NCBI RefSeq assembly: GCF_010728725.1
Contig: NZ_AP022607.1
Location: forward strand, 372,001 to 436,000
Direction of reading: 5' to 3'
Length of the DNA stretch: 64,000 nt
Source: Mycobacterium branderi
GTDB taxonomy: Bacteria; Actinomycetota; Actinomycetes; Mycobacteriales; Mycobacteriaceae
Positions 45,007-54,541 of the stretch are shown piece after piece. A program made the translations under genes and the position numbers. Numbering within the stretch: the first letter of the stretch is position 1; every line of letters starts with the position of its first letter. Under the pieces are notes generated by a model, which saw only the letters and a program-made list of their open reading frames with translations, had not been told where the DNA came from and made no database searches.

Positions 45007-46269
45007 ATGGACGTCGATACAGCCCACACCGGTCACCCGAGTGTGTTCCAGGCCGGGCTTCCGACCCTCTCTTACGAGCGCGTCGAGAATAGCCATGAGG
45101 GATACCGCCTCCTACGGGAGGCACAGCAGCGGGCGCCGATCGCACTGGGTCCGCACGGACCCGAAGCACTCAGCTACGAGCTGGCCCGATTTGTGCTCCG
45201 CGACGAGCGTTTTGTTTCCCCACGAGGGCTTGGGCTGGACGCCCAAGGCATCACTTCTGGTCCGTTGTGGGAACGCAGCGCCAAGTACATCGTGAGCCTC
45301 GATGGTGCCGAGCATATCCGGCTGCGCCGCTTGGTGGCGAAAGCGTTCACGCCGAGATCGGTGGAACGGCTACGCGATCTGATCAACGAGATCATCACTG
45401 GCCTAGTCGAACCGGTTAGTTCCATCGGCGTCTGCGACGTGGTCGCAGACATCGCTCGCGGATTTCCGACACCGGTAATATGCGCGTATTTCGGTGCACC
45501 CAAGGAGGATTGGCACTTTTTCTCCGCTTGGGCCGACGACCTGGAGAAGATCTTTGGCTGGAACGTCGCCAATGATGGACCGGCGATCCTCGCGGCCTGG
45601 GAGAACCTTGACGCCTACGTCGACGCAATGGTGACTCGCAGGCGCGAAAACCTTACAGACGACCTGCTCTCAGACCTGATCCGCGCAGAAGATGAGGGTG
45701 ATCGGCTGACCCGCGATGAGTTACTGATGTTGGCAGCGGCCCTGCTAACGGCCGGCACCGACACCACGCGTCATCAACTTGCGGCGGCAGTTGGGGCTCT
45801 CCTCGAACACCCGGATCAATGGACGCTGCTGGCGGAACATCCTGAGCTGGCACCCAAAGCGGTCGAAGAGGCCATGCGCCACTCGCCAATCGTGATGGGG
45901 ATAGTGCGTAGAGCGGTCGACGACGTGGGACTGGCCGGGGTTGTGATCCCCGCCGGCACGACCGTCATTGCCAACGTTACAGCCGCCAACCGTGACCCGG
46001 CCGTGTTCGAGAATCCCGACACTTTGGACATCACCCGCGAAGGTGCCCCGGCCGCACTGACCTTCGGTGGCGGAGCGCATTATTGCCTGGGCACACACCT
46101 TGCGAGACTTGAGCTCGCCGAGGCGCTCACCGTCATGGCGCATCGACTGCCCAATCTACGCCTTGCGGCCCCCGTCCAATGGCGACCGAGGATGGTGGGG
46201 ATCAGCGGGCCGACATCGGTTCCCATCGCGTTTGACACCGCTGTGAACGCGGCGGCAGCGTCAGTGTAA
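45007..46269 (+). CDS. Cytochrome P450
   Basis: 420 residues; GGAG 6 nt before the ATG. I-helix AGTDTTRHQL, K-helix EEAMRHSP, haem loop FGGGAHYCLG with the Cys ligand, then RLELAEAL. A soluble bacterial class I P450 that needs a ferredoxin and reductase encoded elsewhere. Located between alcohol dehydrogenase and acyl-CoA ligase genes, so probably part of the same oxidation route; preceded by element copy C. Confidence 0.95.
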   Translation: MDVDTAHTGHPSVFQAGLPTLSYERVENSHEGYRLLREAQQRAPIALGPHGPEALSYELARFVLRDERFVSPRGLGLDAQGITSGPLWERSAKYIVSLDGAEHIRLRRLVAKAFTPRSVERLRDLINEIITGLVEPVSSIGVCDVVADIARGFPTPVICAYFGAPKEDWHFFSAWADDLEKIFGWNVANDGPAILAAWENLDAYVDAMVTRRRENLTDDLLSDLIRAEDEGDRLTRDELLMLAAALLTAGTDTTRHQLAAAVGALLEHPDQWTLLAEHPELAPKAVEEAMRHSPIVMGIVRRAVDDVGLAGVVIPAGTTVIANVTAANRDPAVFENPDTLDITREGAPAALTFGGGAHYCLGTHLARLELAEALTVMAHRLPNLRLAAPVQWRPRMVGISGPTSVPIAFDTAVNAAAASV

Positions 46270-46399
46270 TGAGTCGCATGGTCCTTGAGGCAGGCGCTCA
46301 TGCACTGCCGGGGCGCTGGCCGCGCTGCGGCCGCGGGCGGACGGCGGGCTCAACCTGCCCCGCTCCTAAAAGGATGCACGGAGCAGGCTGCATCGAGCG

Positions 46400-48013
46400 A
46401 TGAAGTCCTACGACGCCGGACCGACGGACACCCCGCTCCTGCAAGAGACGATCGGGGCGAACCTCGAGCGCATCGCGGCGAGAAACCCGAACGCCGAGGC
46501 TCTGGTCGAGGTTGCTCGGCGGCGCCGCTGGACCTATGGCGAGCTTAACGCCGAGGCCGATCTCATTGCGCGGGGGCTGATGGCGCTCGGGGTCGAGCGC
46601 GGTGAGGGGGTTGGCATTTGGGCGCCGAACTGCGCGGAGTGGACGATCGTGCAGTACGCGACGGCGAAAATCGGTGCCATCTTGGTCAACATCAATCCCG
46701 CGTACCGCACGCACGAATTGGCCTATGCACTCAACCAATCAGGCGTTCGAATACTAATCTCGGCGTCGGTATTCAAGTCTTCGGACTACCGCCGTTTGGC
46801 TGAGCGAGCGCGTCTGGAGTGCTCGCACCTGGAAGACGTTGTCTTTCTCGACACTGACGACTGGGAAACGTTACGGAGCCTTTCCGAATTCGTGCCTGAA
46901 CAGGAGCTTTCGGTTCGATCGGCTGCCTTGGTCAACACCGATCCGATCAATATCCAGTACACGTCGGGGACGACGGGATTTCCCAAGGGTGCGACGCTGT
47001 CGCATCGCAATATCCTCAACAATGGCTTTTTTGCTACACAACTGCTCAACCTTGGGTCTCATGATCGGGTGTGCATTCCGGTGCCGTTCTACCACTGCTT
47101 TGGCATGGTGCTGGGCAACCTGGGTTGTACCGCGCATGGCGCCACGATGGTGATCCCTGCGCCGGTGTTCGACGCGGGGGCCACGTTAGCGGCGATCGAG
47201 GCCGAGCGCTGCACGGGTGTCTACGGGGTCCCGACGATGTTCATCGCGATGCTGGGTCATCCCGACTTCGCCGCTTTCGACCTGTCGTCGCTGCGCACCG
47301 GGATCATGGCCGGGTCGGTATGCCCGGTCGAGGTGATGAAACGCTGTGTGGCCGAGATGAATATGACCGAGGTGGCCATCGCCTACGGCATGACGGAAAC
47401 GTCGCCGGTGTCGTGCCAAACCCTCATCGACGACGATCTCGAGCGGCGCACGGCGACGGTCGGCCGGGCGCACCCGCATGTGGAGATCAAGATCGTCGAC
47501 CCGGATACGGGCGAGGTTGTGGAGCGCGGGCAGCCGGGGGAGTTCTGCACTCGGGGCTACTCGGTGATGCTGGGCTACTGGCGCGACGAGGCCCAGACCC
47601 GCGAAGTGATCGACGCCGACGGGTGGATGCACAGCGGCGATCTTGCGGTGATGCGAGAAGACGGCTACTGCAACGTCGTTGGGCGCCTTAAGGACATGGT
47701 GATCCGCGGCGGGGAGAACGTGTACCCGCGAGAGATCGAGGAGTTTCTGCTTACCCATCCAGACATCGACGAGGCGCAAGTGGTCGGCGTGCCCGACGAG
47801 CGCTACGGCGAAGAGATCTGTGCGTGGATTCGGATGAAGCCCGGGCGGTGCCCGCTCGACGCCGGGGCAGTGCGCGCCTTCGCCACCGGCAAGCTGGCGC
47901 ACTACAAGATCCCGCGCTACGTCCACGTCGTCGACGAGTTTCCGATGACCGTCACCGGCAAGATCCGCAAAGGTGACATGCGCGAGGAAAGCATCAGACT
48001 TCTTCGTCTGTAA
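46400..48013 (+). CDS. fadD35: Acyl-CoA synthetase (FadD35-like)
   Basis: 537 residues. ANL-family motifs: [19 protein letters not shown] (P-loop), [49 protein letters not shown] and the C-terminal lysine segment TGKIRKG. Length and sequence pattern match FadD35 (Rv2505c) and medium-chain or 2-methylacyl ligases. Activates a carboxylic acid as its CoA thioester. 130 bp after the P450, same strand. The symbol is given by resemblance. Confidence 0.88.
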   Translation: MKSYDAGPTDTPLLQETIGANLERIAARNPNAEALVEVARRRRWTYGELNAEADLIARGLMALGVERGEGVGIWAPNCAEWTIVQYATAKIGAILVNINPAYRTHELAYALNQSGVRILISASVFKSSDYRRLAERARLECSHLEDVVFLDTDDWETLRSLSEFVPEQELSVRSAALVNTDPINIQYTSGTTGFPKGATLSHRNILNNGFFATQLLNLGSHDRVCIPVPFYHCFGMVLGNLGCTAHGATMVIPAPVFDAGATLAAIEAERCTGVYGVPTMFIAMLGHPDFAAFDLSSLRTGIMAGSVCPVEVMKRCVAEMNMTEVAIAYGMTETSPVSCQTLIDDDLERRTATVGRAHPHVEIKIVDPDTGEVVERGQPGEFCTRGYSVMLGYWRDEAQTREVIDADGWMHSGDLAVMREDGYCNVVGRLKDMVIRGGENVYPREIEEFLLTHPDIDEAQVVGVPDERYGEEICAWIRMKPGRCPLDAGAVRAFATGKLAHYKIPRYVHVVDEFPMTVTGKIRKGDMREESIRLLRL

Positions 48014-48134
48014 CAGGCTACTGTGGCCGGCAAAACGCCATGGGAGAAGCAGTCTCGAGGAGATGTGGTGTGCAGCGACAGCGCAACTGGCTGCAGGTCG
48101 CCGCCGCACGGAATACGATGCCACACAGGCGAAT

Positions 48135-49250
48135 CTATGCCAATACCAACTCTCGGTCGGTGAATGCAAGGCTCAGATCGGACGCGACTTGGTGGTTGAG
48201 CAACGCGCCATCGTGGGTTGTAAGCCCCCGCGCGATTACCGGATCGGATTGGCAAGCCACCCGCCAACCCAGGTCAGCCAGTGCAACTACGTACGGGATG
48301 GTCGCGTTGGTCAACGCGAACGTCGAAGTGCTCGGCACCGAGCCGGGCATATTCGCCACACAGTAGAAGATTGCTCCGTGGACGGCGTAAGTAGGGGCTT
48401 CGTGCGTGGTTGCGCATGAGTCCTCAAAACAGCCCCCCTGATCGATCGCGATGTCGACTAGTACTGCGCCCGGTTTCATTTGCTCCACCAGGGAATTCGC
48501 GACCAGCTTGGGTGCTTTGGCGCCGGGTACCAGCACGGCACCGATGACGAGGTCCGCGCGCTTAACCGCAGTTTCCAGTTCTAACGTCGAGGAGTACAGG
48601 GTCTGTGCGCGGCCGCCGAACTTGGCGTCTAGTTCCCGTAACTTGGCGAGGTTGACATCGAGGATGGTGACGTGCGCTCCCATTCCAGCAGCTACCCATG
48701 CGGCGTTGTACCCTGCCGTGCCGCCCCCAATCACTACAACGTCGGCCGGCCGGGCGCCGGGAACTCCACCCATCAGCACACCACAGCCGCCAACCGGTCT
48801 CATCAAGTGGAAAGCCCCGACCTGTGAGGCCAGCCGTCCCGCTACCTCGCTCATCGGGGCCAGCAGTGGCAATGTGCCATCGTCGGCCTGCACAGTTTCG
48901 TAGGCAATCGACGTGGTGCCTGCATTAAGCAGCGCCTCGGTGCACGCGGGGGATGCCGCGAGGTGGAGAAAGGTGAACAGGATCTGGTCGCGCCGCATCA
49001 GTCGGAACTCGTCCTCGACGGGTTCCTTTACCTTCAACAACAAGTCGGCCTGCTCCCAGACCTGCTCGGCGTCTGGGATGATCTCGGCGCCAGCCGATTT
49101 GAACTCGATGTCGCTGATCTGCGACCCCTCGCCGGCGCCTGCCTGGATTAAGACCTGGTGGCCCCGGCGGACCAGTTCGGCAACACCGGCGGGGGTGATC
49201 GCTACCCGGTATTCGTTATTCTTGATCTCAGTCGGGACGCCGACCCGCAT
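48135..49250 (-). CDS. ald: Alanine dehydrogenase
   Basis: 371 residues, same length as M. tuberculosis Ald (Rv2780). MRVGVPTEIKNNEYRVAITP start, catalytic Lys in LLLKVKEP, His in FTFLHLAAS, Rossmann VVIGGGTAGYNAAWVAAGMG, and AVLVPGAKAPKLV. Catalyses the reversible NAD-linked conversion of alanine to pyruvate and ammonium, or glyoxylate to glycine. Convergent with fadD35. The usual divergent aldR regulator is absent here. Two changes from the common pattern are visible (GGG for GAG in the Rossmann motif; a C-terminal DRELVLA). Confidence 0.95.
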   Translation of the reverse strand: MRVGVPTEIKNNEYRVAITPAGVAELVRRGHQVLIQAGAGEGSQISDIEFKSAGAEIIPDAEQVWEQADLLLKVKEPVEDEFRLMRRDQILFTFLHLAASPACTEALLNAGTTSIAYETVQADDGTLPLLAPMSEVAGRLASQVGAFHLMRPVGGCGVLMGGVPGARPADVVVIGGGTAGYNAAWVAAGMGAHVTILDVNLAKLRELDAKFGGRAQTLYSSTLELETAVKRADLVIGAVLVPGAKAPKLVANSLVEQMKPGAVLVDIAIDQGGCFEDSCATTHEAPTYAVHGAIFYCVANMPGSVPSTSTFALTNATIPYVVALADLGWRVACQSDPVIARGLTTHDGALLNHQVASDLSLAFTDRELVLA

Positions 49251-49520
49251 AAGCGCTCCTCCTTGATTGCGGCTACCGGCACAGTCTGAAAAACATTCAG
49301 GCTGACTACAATCCGCTTACGTTAAATTCGAGCGCGCCGGTTTTGTTCGAATGGTCAACCAACCCTGCGATATCGGTTGTCAGTTCGACGGCGCGCTTTG
49401 TCGTTCGGGTTCCAAGCCCGACGCTGTCTGACCGCGTGGATGACCTGGCCGACTTGCCCGGCCACTTCCGGGGCTTCGCAATGGGCGAGATCTCGGTCGC
49501 GACCAAAGTCCGTTCGACGC

Positions 49521-49691
49521 TTAGCCCTCGGCCATCGGGGTGACCAACAGGTCGATCGTGTGACCTCGCGTTGCTCTGCGGGTACGCACGTAGAGCGCCA
49601 GCGCTGCCCGCAACGTATCAACCTCCCCGACGATGTCGGCGCCAGTAGGGGTGCTGTCCCAGATCTCGTAGTGATGCCGATGCGTGGCCAT
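49521..49691 (-). CDS. Small conserved-looking protein (56 aa)
   Basis: MATHRHHYEIWDSTPTGADI starts at an ATG (49691) whose A is the last base of the upstream stop (TGATG overlap), so it is translated with the alpha/beta hydrolase. 56 codons, good GC bias at third positions, a helix EVDTLRAALALYVRTRRATR, then TIDLLVTPMAEG. Unrecognised family; cytoplasmic. Confidence 0.6.
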   Translation of the reverse strand: MATHRHHYEIWDSTPTGADIVGEVDTLRAALALYVRTRRATRGHTIDLLVTPMAEG

Positions 49692-50776
49692 CAGCCATTT
49701 CCTGAATCGACGGTGTAGGCGGCATTGCCGATTGGACTCGAGTAGGCGAGTTTGCCGCGATGGAGTACATGGTTAATTGCGGTGGCGACCAGCTGGAGTG
49801 CCTCGTGCAGGAGCATGTGCCCAGCTTGCGGCTCGTGAATGCGGATAGCACCTGCAATGCCTGCAGCAATGTCTCGCGCGTGAGACGGCGGGGTTAGCAA
49901 GTCGGCTCCACCACTAAGAACAACTGTTGTGGCGGTGACGGATTTGAGGGTTCGATATTGGTCGTAGTGCCTTAGCGCGTGCAGCGCAGCGGCTTTGGTT
50001 GCCAACGGCGTGGCGTTGATCGCCGCGGCTGAGATAGCAGCGAGCGCGTCGTGACGGCGTGTGCCGTACCCCCATTGGCTGACCAATGCCCCGCATAACG
50101 GTCGAGTGAGGAGCCGAAAGGCCCCCTCTGCGATCGAGTGCGGTACGTGCTGTGCCAGTAGGTAGAGGATGTCGATCGCTGGGGTTGCCAGCAGTCGGCC
50201 AAGGCCGCGCTCAGTTAGCTGGCCCGCCGCGGTCGCCACCAATACCAGCCCATGGGGATCGACCGGCCGCAGGCTCGCGGGAAGACCAAGGTAGGCCAGG
50301 CTCGCCATGCCGCCCATGGAATGTCCCACAAGCGTCAACCGCGGTTTCACGTGCAAGGACGTGAGGACATCGCCGAGATCAGCGCCGAGCCGCTCAATTC
50401 GGTAGGTATGCATTGGCGCGCCCGCGGATTTGCCGTGGCCGCGATGGTCGTAGGCGATGATGCGAATATCCGAATTCCATTGGCGGAGAAGCTCGGTGAT
50501 CTGGATGTTCCACGAGTCTTTATTCAGAGAGCATCCATGAAGAAGCACGACGGTGTGGGCGGCGCGGCGAGTGCCGTATTCACGGACCGACAATCGCACC
50601 CCATCGCTGGTCGTTACTGTGTAACCGGTGCCACGAACCGGGTCGCTACCGCGATCGCTCAGCAGCGTTGCTGTGCGCGGGCCCCTTTGCGCTAGCGACG
50701 GATCTAGCGGCTGAGCGCTGACAGCATGATTCGGCTCGGATCGCGCAGCAGCCGCCGCAATCAATGGAATCGTCAT
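49691..50776 (-). CDS. Alpha/beta hydrolase with N-terminal hydrophobic segment
   Basis: About 361 residues from the ATG at 50776 (GTG at 50782 also possible; no clear ribosome site). Motifs: VVLLHGCSLNKDSW (oxyanion), VGHSMGGMASLAYLG (Ser nucleophile), GGADLLTPP (acid), EPQAGHMLLHEA (His). The first 20 residues are short and Ala-rich (IPLIAAAAARSEP), perhaps a degenerate signal. Overlaps the 56-residue gene by one base. Confidence 0.85.
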   Translation of the reverse strand: MTIPLIAAAAARSEPNHAVSAQPLDPSLAQRGPRTATLLSDRGSDPVRGTGYTVTTSDGVRLSVREYGTRRAAHTVVLLHGCSLNKDSWNIQITELLRQWNSDIRIIAYDHRGHGKSAGAPMHTYRIERLGADLGDVLTSLHVKPRLTLVGHSMGGMASLAYLGLPASLRPVDPHGLVLVATAAGQLTERGLGRLLATPAIDILYLLAQHVPHSIAEGAFRLLTRPLCGALVSQWGYGTRRHDALAAISAAAINATPLATKAAALHALRHYDQYRTLKSVTATTVVLSGGADLLTPPSHARDIAAGIAGAIRIHEPQAGHMLLHEALQLVATAINHVLHRGKLAYSSPIGNAAYTVDSGNG

Positions 50777-50782
50777 CGCCAC

Positions 50783-51280
50783 ACCAAGCCGGAACAGAGG
50801 ACATTTGTGCAGAGCGGCCGCGTCATGAATTGCCAGACGACACCCGTCTGGCCAACGATCTCTTGTCGAGTTTGGCGCGTGTCAACGGGTTTCACACTTG
50901 ACCGGCTCGGGCGCTGGATATCCGGCAATAGACAGGTGTAGTCGGCACTGAGACCCGTCGCCGTCCGACTCCACACCAGGGCCGTTGGCCCGGCGGCAGG
51001 GATCGGCGGAAACTGTATGACGACACCTGAGGTGTCCCGGCTGATCACTGCCATGCTGCGAGTGTCAGGCCGCCCGAGAAGTCCCGGCAATCGCGGAAAG
51101 TACCTACTGTGTGTGGAGGCTACTTAGTGCTTACGTAGGCTATGCGCATCGGCGATCAGCGCTGTGTTCGCGGTGGTAAGTTGGCCCGAGCGCTGCGTGA
51201 ACGCGCAGTCGGGTACCGATCGCTGCGGTAGACAATGGCGGGTGTTTCGGCGTGGTCGGACCGGTGATGGGGTGCCGGCG
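50783..51280. other. Intergenic 0.5-kb region with a repeated promoter-like element
   Basis: No confident gene. A minus-strand frame at 50773-51090 lacks a ribosome site and a family. The element at 51084-51106 matches 39169-39191 at 20 of 23 positions, and TACTTAGTGCTTACGTAG at 51121-51138 resembles the segment following copy 1. Confidence 0.45.
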
Positions 51281-51829
51281 ATGGATGAGGCGGGTGCGGT
51301 GAGCGCTGCAGAATCGACGCCGAGTTCTGATGACGGGCTTGCCTTCCGCGGCGAGGTGTTCGTCAACTTCCGGCATAGCCGGCAGTGGGTGGACATCAAA
51401 TTGTTCGCATTGCCGGAAGGCGCCGGCGACGACGCGGTATTAGCGATGCTCATTGGTCACCGTCTGTATCGGGACAGCTATGCCTTGGGCAGTCAAGAGA
51501 AGCACGAGGCACCCATTCACGGTCCGTACCGGTTGGAGGTGCTCACTTCGGCGGCGTATTCGCCGGTGTCGGCCGAGGACGCGGAGGCGTTGTTGCGCAC
51601 CTGGGCCGAATACGAGGTGCCGCTGCCGGATATTCAGCGCGACGAACTGGAACGTGAGCTGTATTCACGGATCAGGGCGGCGAGCAGTTGTTATCAGCTG
51701 GCCAATCTGGGTAGGAGTGCCTGGCACGACTGGGGTGGGGTTGTCGGTTCATCGACTGGCTTTCACGAGTTCGTGTTGATCGACCGCGCGACCGCAAGTG
51801 TGGCGCTGGTGGTGGCCAGCGACGATTAG
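51281..51829 (+). CDS. Hypothetical protein of the putative type VII toxin locus
   Basis: 182 residues from the ATG at 51281 (GTG at 51272 possible). Unrecognised. Contains GEVFVNFRHSRQWVDIKLFA and HDWGGVVGSSTGFHEFVLID; mixed alpha/beta, no signal peptide. Its stop overlaps that of the convergent gene by 4 nt. Position opposite a putative exported toxin suggests an immunity or chaperone role, which is only inference. Confidence 0.65.
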   Translation: MDEAGAVSAAESTPSSDDGLAFRGEVFVNFRHSRQWVDIKLFALPEGAGDDAVLAMLIGHRLYRDSYALGSQEKHEAPIHGPYRLEVLTSAAYSPVSAEDAEALLRTWAEYEVPLPDIQRDELERELYSRIRAASSCYQLANLGRSAWHDWGGVVGSSTGFHEFVLIDRATASVALVVASDD

Positions 51830-52428
51830 CCGCTGCGCTGTGCGTCGCGCACCGCCGCGACGAAGCCGCGATGCACCGCGTCGCTGCGTGCCGTGACAGT
51901 GGCGGCCAGCTGGGCGCGCCAGGCAGTGTCGACGAACATGCCGTGCACGATTAGCCGGCCGGCCAGGGGTTCCTCTGAGCCGATGAGGTAATGGCTGAGT
52001 TGCACCCAAACGCGGCGCTCGCCGAACGTGATGGTGCCGGCGCTGCGCAACGCGGCGACACCCTGAACTGGTGGAACGCGCATCATCTTCGTGGTGATTT
52101 CGGCGGCGTGCAGGTTCCGCAGGGTGCGCGCAGAGTTGCTGAGTAAATCGGCGAACAGCGGCGAGCCGGTGAAGCGGAAAACGCTCAACGTCTCGGCAGC
52201 CTGCCAGCTGCCATCGCTAGGCGTCCCGTGGACGGCAAGGCGCAGCTGCGGGTTGTGGGGCAGCCTGACCGGTTGCCAGGTGGTTACCTCGCTCAGTTGC
52301 TGCAACCAGGTGGGCGTCGCGTCAGCTGGCAGCGCGGCGATGTCCTGCACGTCTTCTTCGTCGCTGAGCAGGTCGGGTACCGACGTCGCCATGGGCTGCA
52401 TGATCGGCGGTAATTCTGCAGAGGTCAT
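51826..52428 (-). CDS. Hypothetical protein, coupled to the toxin-like gene
   Basis: 200 residues; ATG at 52428 overlaps the upstream stop as ATGA. Sequence WQPVRLPHNPQLRLAVHGTP and FGERRVWVQLSHYLIGSEEP suggest a beta-rich fold like LpqN/LpqT or secretion-associated proteins of mycobacteria, but there is no signal peptide or lipobox. The coupling to the WXG-like gene makes a chaperone or immunity function reasonable but unproven. Confidence 0.65.
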   Translation of the reverse strand: MTSAELPPIMQPMATSVPDLLSDEEDVQDIAALPADATPTWLQQLSEVTTWQPVRLPHNPQLRLAVHGTPSDGSWQAAETLSVFRFTGSPLFADLLSNSARTLRNLHAAEITTKMMRVPPVQGVAALRSAGTITFGERRVWVQLSHYLIGSEEPLAGRLIVHGMFVDTAWRAQLAATVTARSDAVHRGFVAAVRDAQRSG

Positions 52429-53339
52429 GGGGTCGGAACCCTTCCGCCGGTGCCGCCGAAGATCCCGCTGAGCAGGCCGCCGGCAATGACCACGACTGTC
52501 CAGATGCCCTTGCCGGCGCTTTCCAGATCGTGTCCTATCTGCGATGCCACCGAGGGGCCTGGTGATTCCGGTGCCGCCGCGGGCGGTGCCGCCGCGGGTG
52601 GTGCTGCGGGCGGTGGCGGTAGCGGCAGGTGGACTTTGGGGAGGCGCTTGGAGTCGGGTGGCGTGAACTCGACGGTGGGGCCGCCGGATTTGCTGTCGGG
52701 CCGCATACCGACCTCGGTGCCGTCGTCAAAAACCTTGCGGGGGAAGCCCGGCGACGGCAGGTCGCCCTTGGCCCCTTTGCTGAGCCAGTCCCAGAAGTCT
52801 TTGATTTCCTCGGGTGTGTCCAGTTGCCGGTGTGGTTTGTTTTCGCCTTTCTGCAGCTGATCCAAGATCTTTTTGATGTCTTCCCAGTTCTTGGGTGGGG
52901 GTTGGTCTTTCCATGGTGGGTCGGGGTTGTCTTTGGGCTGAGGTTCTTGCGGGTCGGGCGCCTGTTTCCACGTTCGGTCGACGGCTTGGATGCCACGGCG
53001 CGCGTCACCATTGATGGTTGACACCTGCGATCGGGCGCCTACCTCCGCGATCTTGGCCGCGTTCTCGGAGTCTTGGGCCTGCAGCCTCGACAGTGCCGCC
53101 TGGGCCGTGGCTTGCAGCTCGGGGCCCTTACCGGCCAGTTGAGTTGACATCGCCGCGATCTTCGTGCGGACGCTGGTAGCCAACGCCTGGGCGGCAGCAT
53201 CGACCGGCGACCCCGACGTCGCGGCGACCGGCGTCGGACCCGGCTGCGCGGCCCGCTCCAGACGCCCGGCCACCGTCGCCGCGGCGTGCATCACATTTTC
53301 GGCATCAACATTGATCGGCTGGCCTGAGACCTGCGCCAT
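52425..53339 (-). CDS. Putative type VII (ESX) exported protein with toxin-like C-terminus
   Basis: 304 residues from the ATG at 53339. The N-terminal 110 residues are helical and Ala-rich (INVDAENVMHAAATVAGRLE), like EspC/DUF2580-type ESX targets. A Pro/Lys-rich linker (PKDNPDPPWKDQPPPKNWED) follows, then a small domain with FDDGTEVGMRPDSKSGGPTV and a final KVHLPLP segment typical of the last domain of polymorphic toxins. It ends with a hydrophobic helix (GIWTVVVIAGGLLSGIFGG) after an Ala/Pro stretch. No nuclease motif can be named. Coupled to the downstream gene by ATGA. Confidence 0.7.
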   Translation of the reverse strand: MAQVSGQPINVDAENVMHAAATVAGRLERAAQPGPTPVAATSGSPVDAAAQALATSVRTKIAAMSTQLAGKGPELQATAQAALSRLQAQDSENAAKIAEVGARSQVSTINGDARRGIQAVDRTWKQAPDPQEPQPKDNPDPPWKDQPPPKNWEDIKKILDQLQKGENKPHRQLDTPEEIKDFWDWLSKGAKGDLPSPGFPRKVFDDGTEVGMRPDSKSGGPTVEFTPPDSKRLPKVHLPLPPPPAAPPAAAPPAAAPESPGPSVASQIGHDLESAGKGIWTVVVIAGGLLSGIFGGTGGRVPTP

Positions 53340-53575
53340 GGGGGCAGTGTATGCACCGCCGACGCGCACGCCGATCACCGCGGGCGGATCGACACAATGG
53401 CCTTGGCTACGGGGCTGTGCCCATCGCAGATCCTCCGGCCGCCATTCGCGGCTCGACTGGGACGGCTGGGCGACCCTGCGGTCAAAGGCCCTGCGGCCGG
53501 CGCGAATGCCTTCGGGCGGTAGGCCTTACACGGGACCCGCAGGGCCCGCCGGTGCAGTACGCGATTTGCGAGACA

Positions 53576-54043
53576 ATGACGGGCATGACCGACACGGTGA
53601 AGGTGACGCTGGACCGCAGCAGCGTCGCGATGGGCGATGATGTCGAGTCCCATCGTGTTTTCTGGATCTTCCCCGAGTCGGCCACCGTCGATGACCTGCT
53701 GGTCGAGATCTCCACCCGCTACGTGCCCGGAATCGCCGGACCGGCCGGGTGGATCGTGCACGTCAATACCGATGACTATGTCCGCCGCCTCGATCTCGGG
53801 CTGATCTACACGCGCGATGACCTCCGGCAAGAGGATCACATCTGCAGATTGGTGAGCGGCAGAACAACTTTGGGAGATCTGGCCCGCCGCGCGAAGGTCC
53901 CGGACCTTGACGTGTACGCGCGGTATCTGACCTGGGACATGGGACGTCCGCTCGCGCTGACTGGATTCGCACGAACATTTTCTCGGCGAAAACGCCACCG
54001 CCGGGGACCAATACGTTCATCGCCCGTAATTTTCACTTTCTGA
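53576..54043 (+). CDS. Hypothetical protein, probably the 5' part of a frameshifted gene
   Basis: 155 residues from the ATG at 53576 (53585 possible). Good coding pattern to about 53975 (DDVESHRVFWIFPESATVDD; DLGLIYTRDDLRQEDHICRL; YARYLTWDMGRPLALT), then the frame turns into an Arg-rich tail (RRKRHRRGPIRSS) typical of out-of-frame GC-rich DNA. The next frame from about 53965 continues sensibly (DWIRTNIFSAKTPPPGTNTF) into the 54067 gene. Divergent from the ESX-like gene. Confidence 0.6.
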   Translation: MTGMTDTVKVTLDRSSVAMGDDVESHRVFWIFPESATVDDLLVEISTRYVPGIAGPAGWIVHVNTDDYVRRLDLGLIYTRDDLRQEDHICRLVSGRTTLGDLARRAKVPDLDVYARYLTWDMGRPLALTGFARTFSRRKRHRRGPIRSSPVIFTF

Positions 54044-54066
54044 CGGACCTGCACTGTCCCGCCAGC

Positions 54067-54507
54067 ATGGATGTTGCCGCACAGCTGCTGGGAACCGACG
54101 AAGCCAGTTACGAAGACCTTCCGGCGATAGTCGATATCGATGAGCGCCCCGCCGCCGTGACTTTGGCGATGGTGCTTGCAGCTTTCGAGTGGAACACCGC
54201 CCAGCGCAGCTGGCGAGCCAGCGGACGTCCCTATTGCAAGCCGTACTTCGAATTCCTTGCCGACCACGGGTATCGGCTCTCACCGATCGAACAGTTCATG
54301 GCCGGCCACCTCAGCCTCGAGCAATTGAAGTTCTCGGGGGACGACTCCGCCAGGCTCGACCGCATCCGGTACCTGCGCGACCAGGAATACCAGCTGCGCA
54401 TACAGCGCTACTACACGAAATCTCTGACTGACGAGCAATACCGGGCAGCCATCGAACCTGTCCACGCAGAACTCTCCGCTCTGGGTGAGCTGCCCGGTCC
54501 CATGTAG
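54067..54507 (+). CDS. Hypothetical protein, probably the 3' part of a frameshifted gene
   Basis: 146 residues if read from the ATG at 54067, which has no ribosome site. The same frame is open and protein-like back to about 53965, so the two pieces probably form one protein of about 307 residues interrupted by a single-base change. Contains AFEWNTAQRSWRASGRPYCK and YLRDQEYQLRIQRYYTKSLT. Family not recognised. Confidence 0.6.
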   Translation: MDVAAQLLGTDEASYEDLPAIVDIDERPAAVTLAMVLAAFEWNTAQRSWRASGRPYCKPYFEFLADHGYRLSPIEQFMAGHLSLEQLKFSGDDSARLDRIRYLRDQEYQLRIQRYYTKSLTDEQYRAAIEPVHAELSALGELPGPM

Positions 54508-54541
54508 CCGCACGGCGCACCGCTAGCCTGCGCTCGCCGGC

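Noticed and set aside
49354..49400. A possible fourth copy of the 50-bp inverted-repeat element upstream of ald
   Set aside because: Only the right half resembles copy B (TTCGACGGCGCG); the left arm at the expected 14-nt spacing does not match.
50773..51090. A minus-strand frame of up to 105 codons upstream of the hydrolase
   Set aside because: No ribosome site or family; it runs across a likely promoter region with a repeated element.
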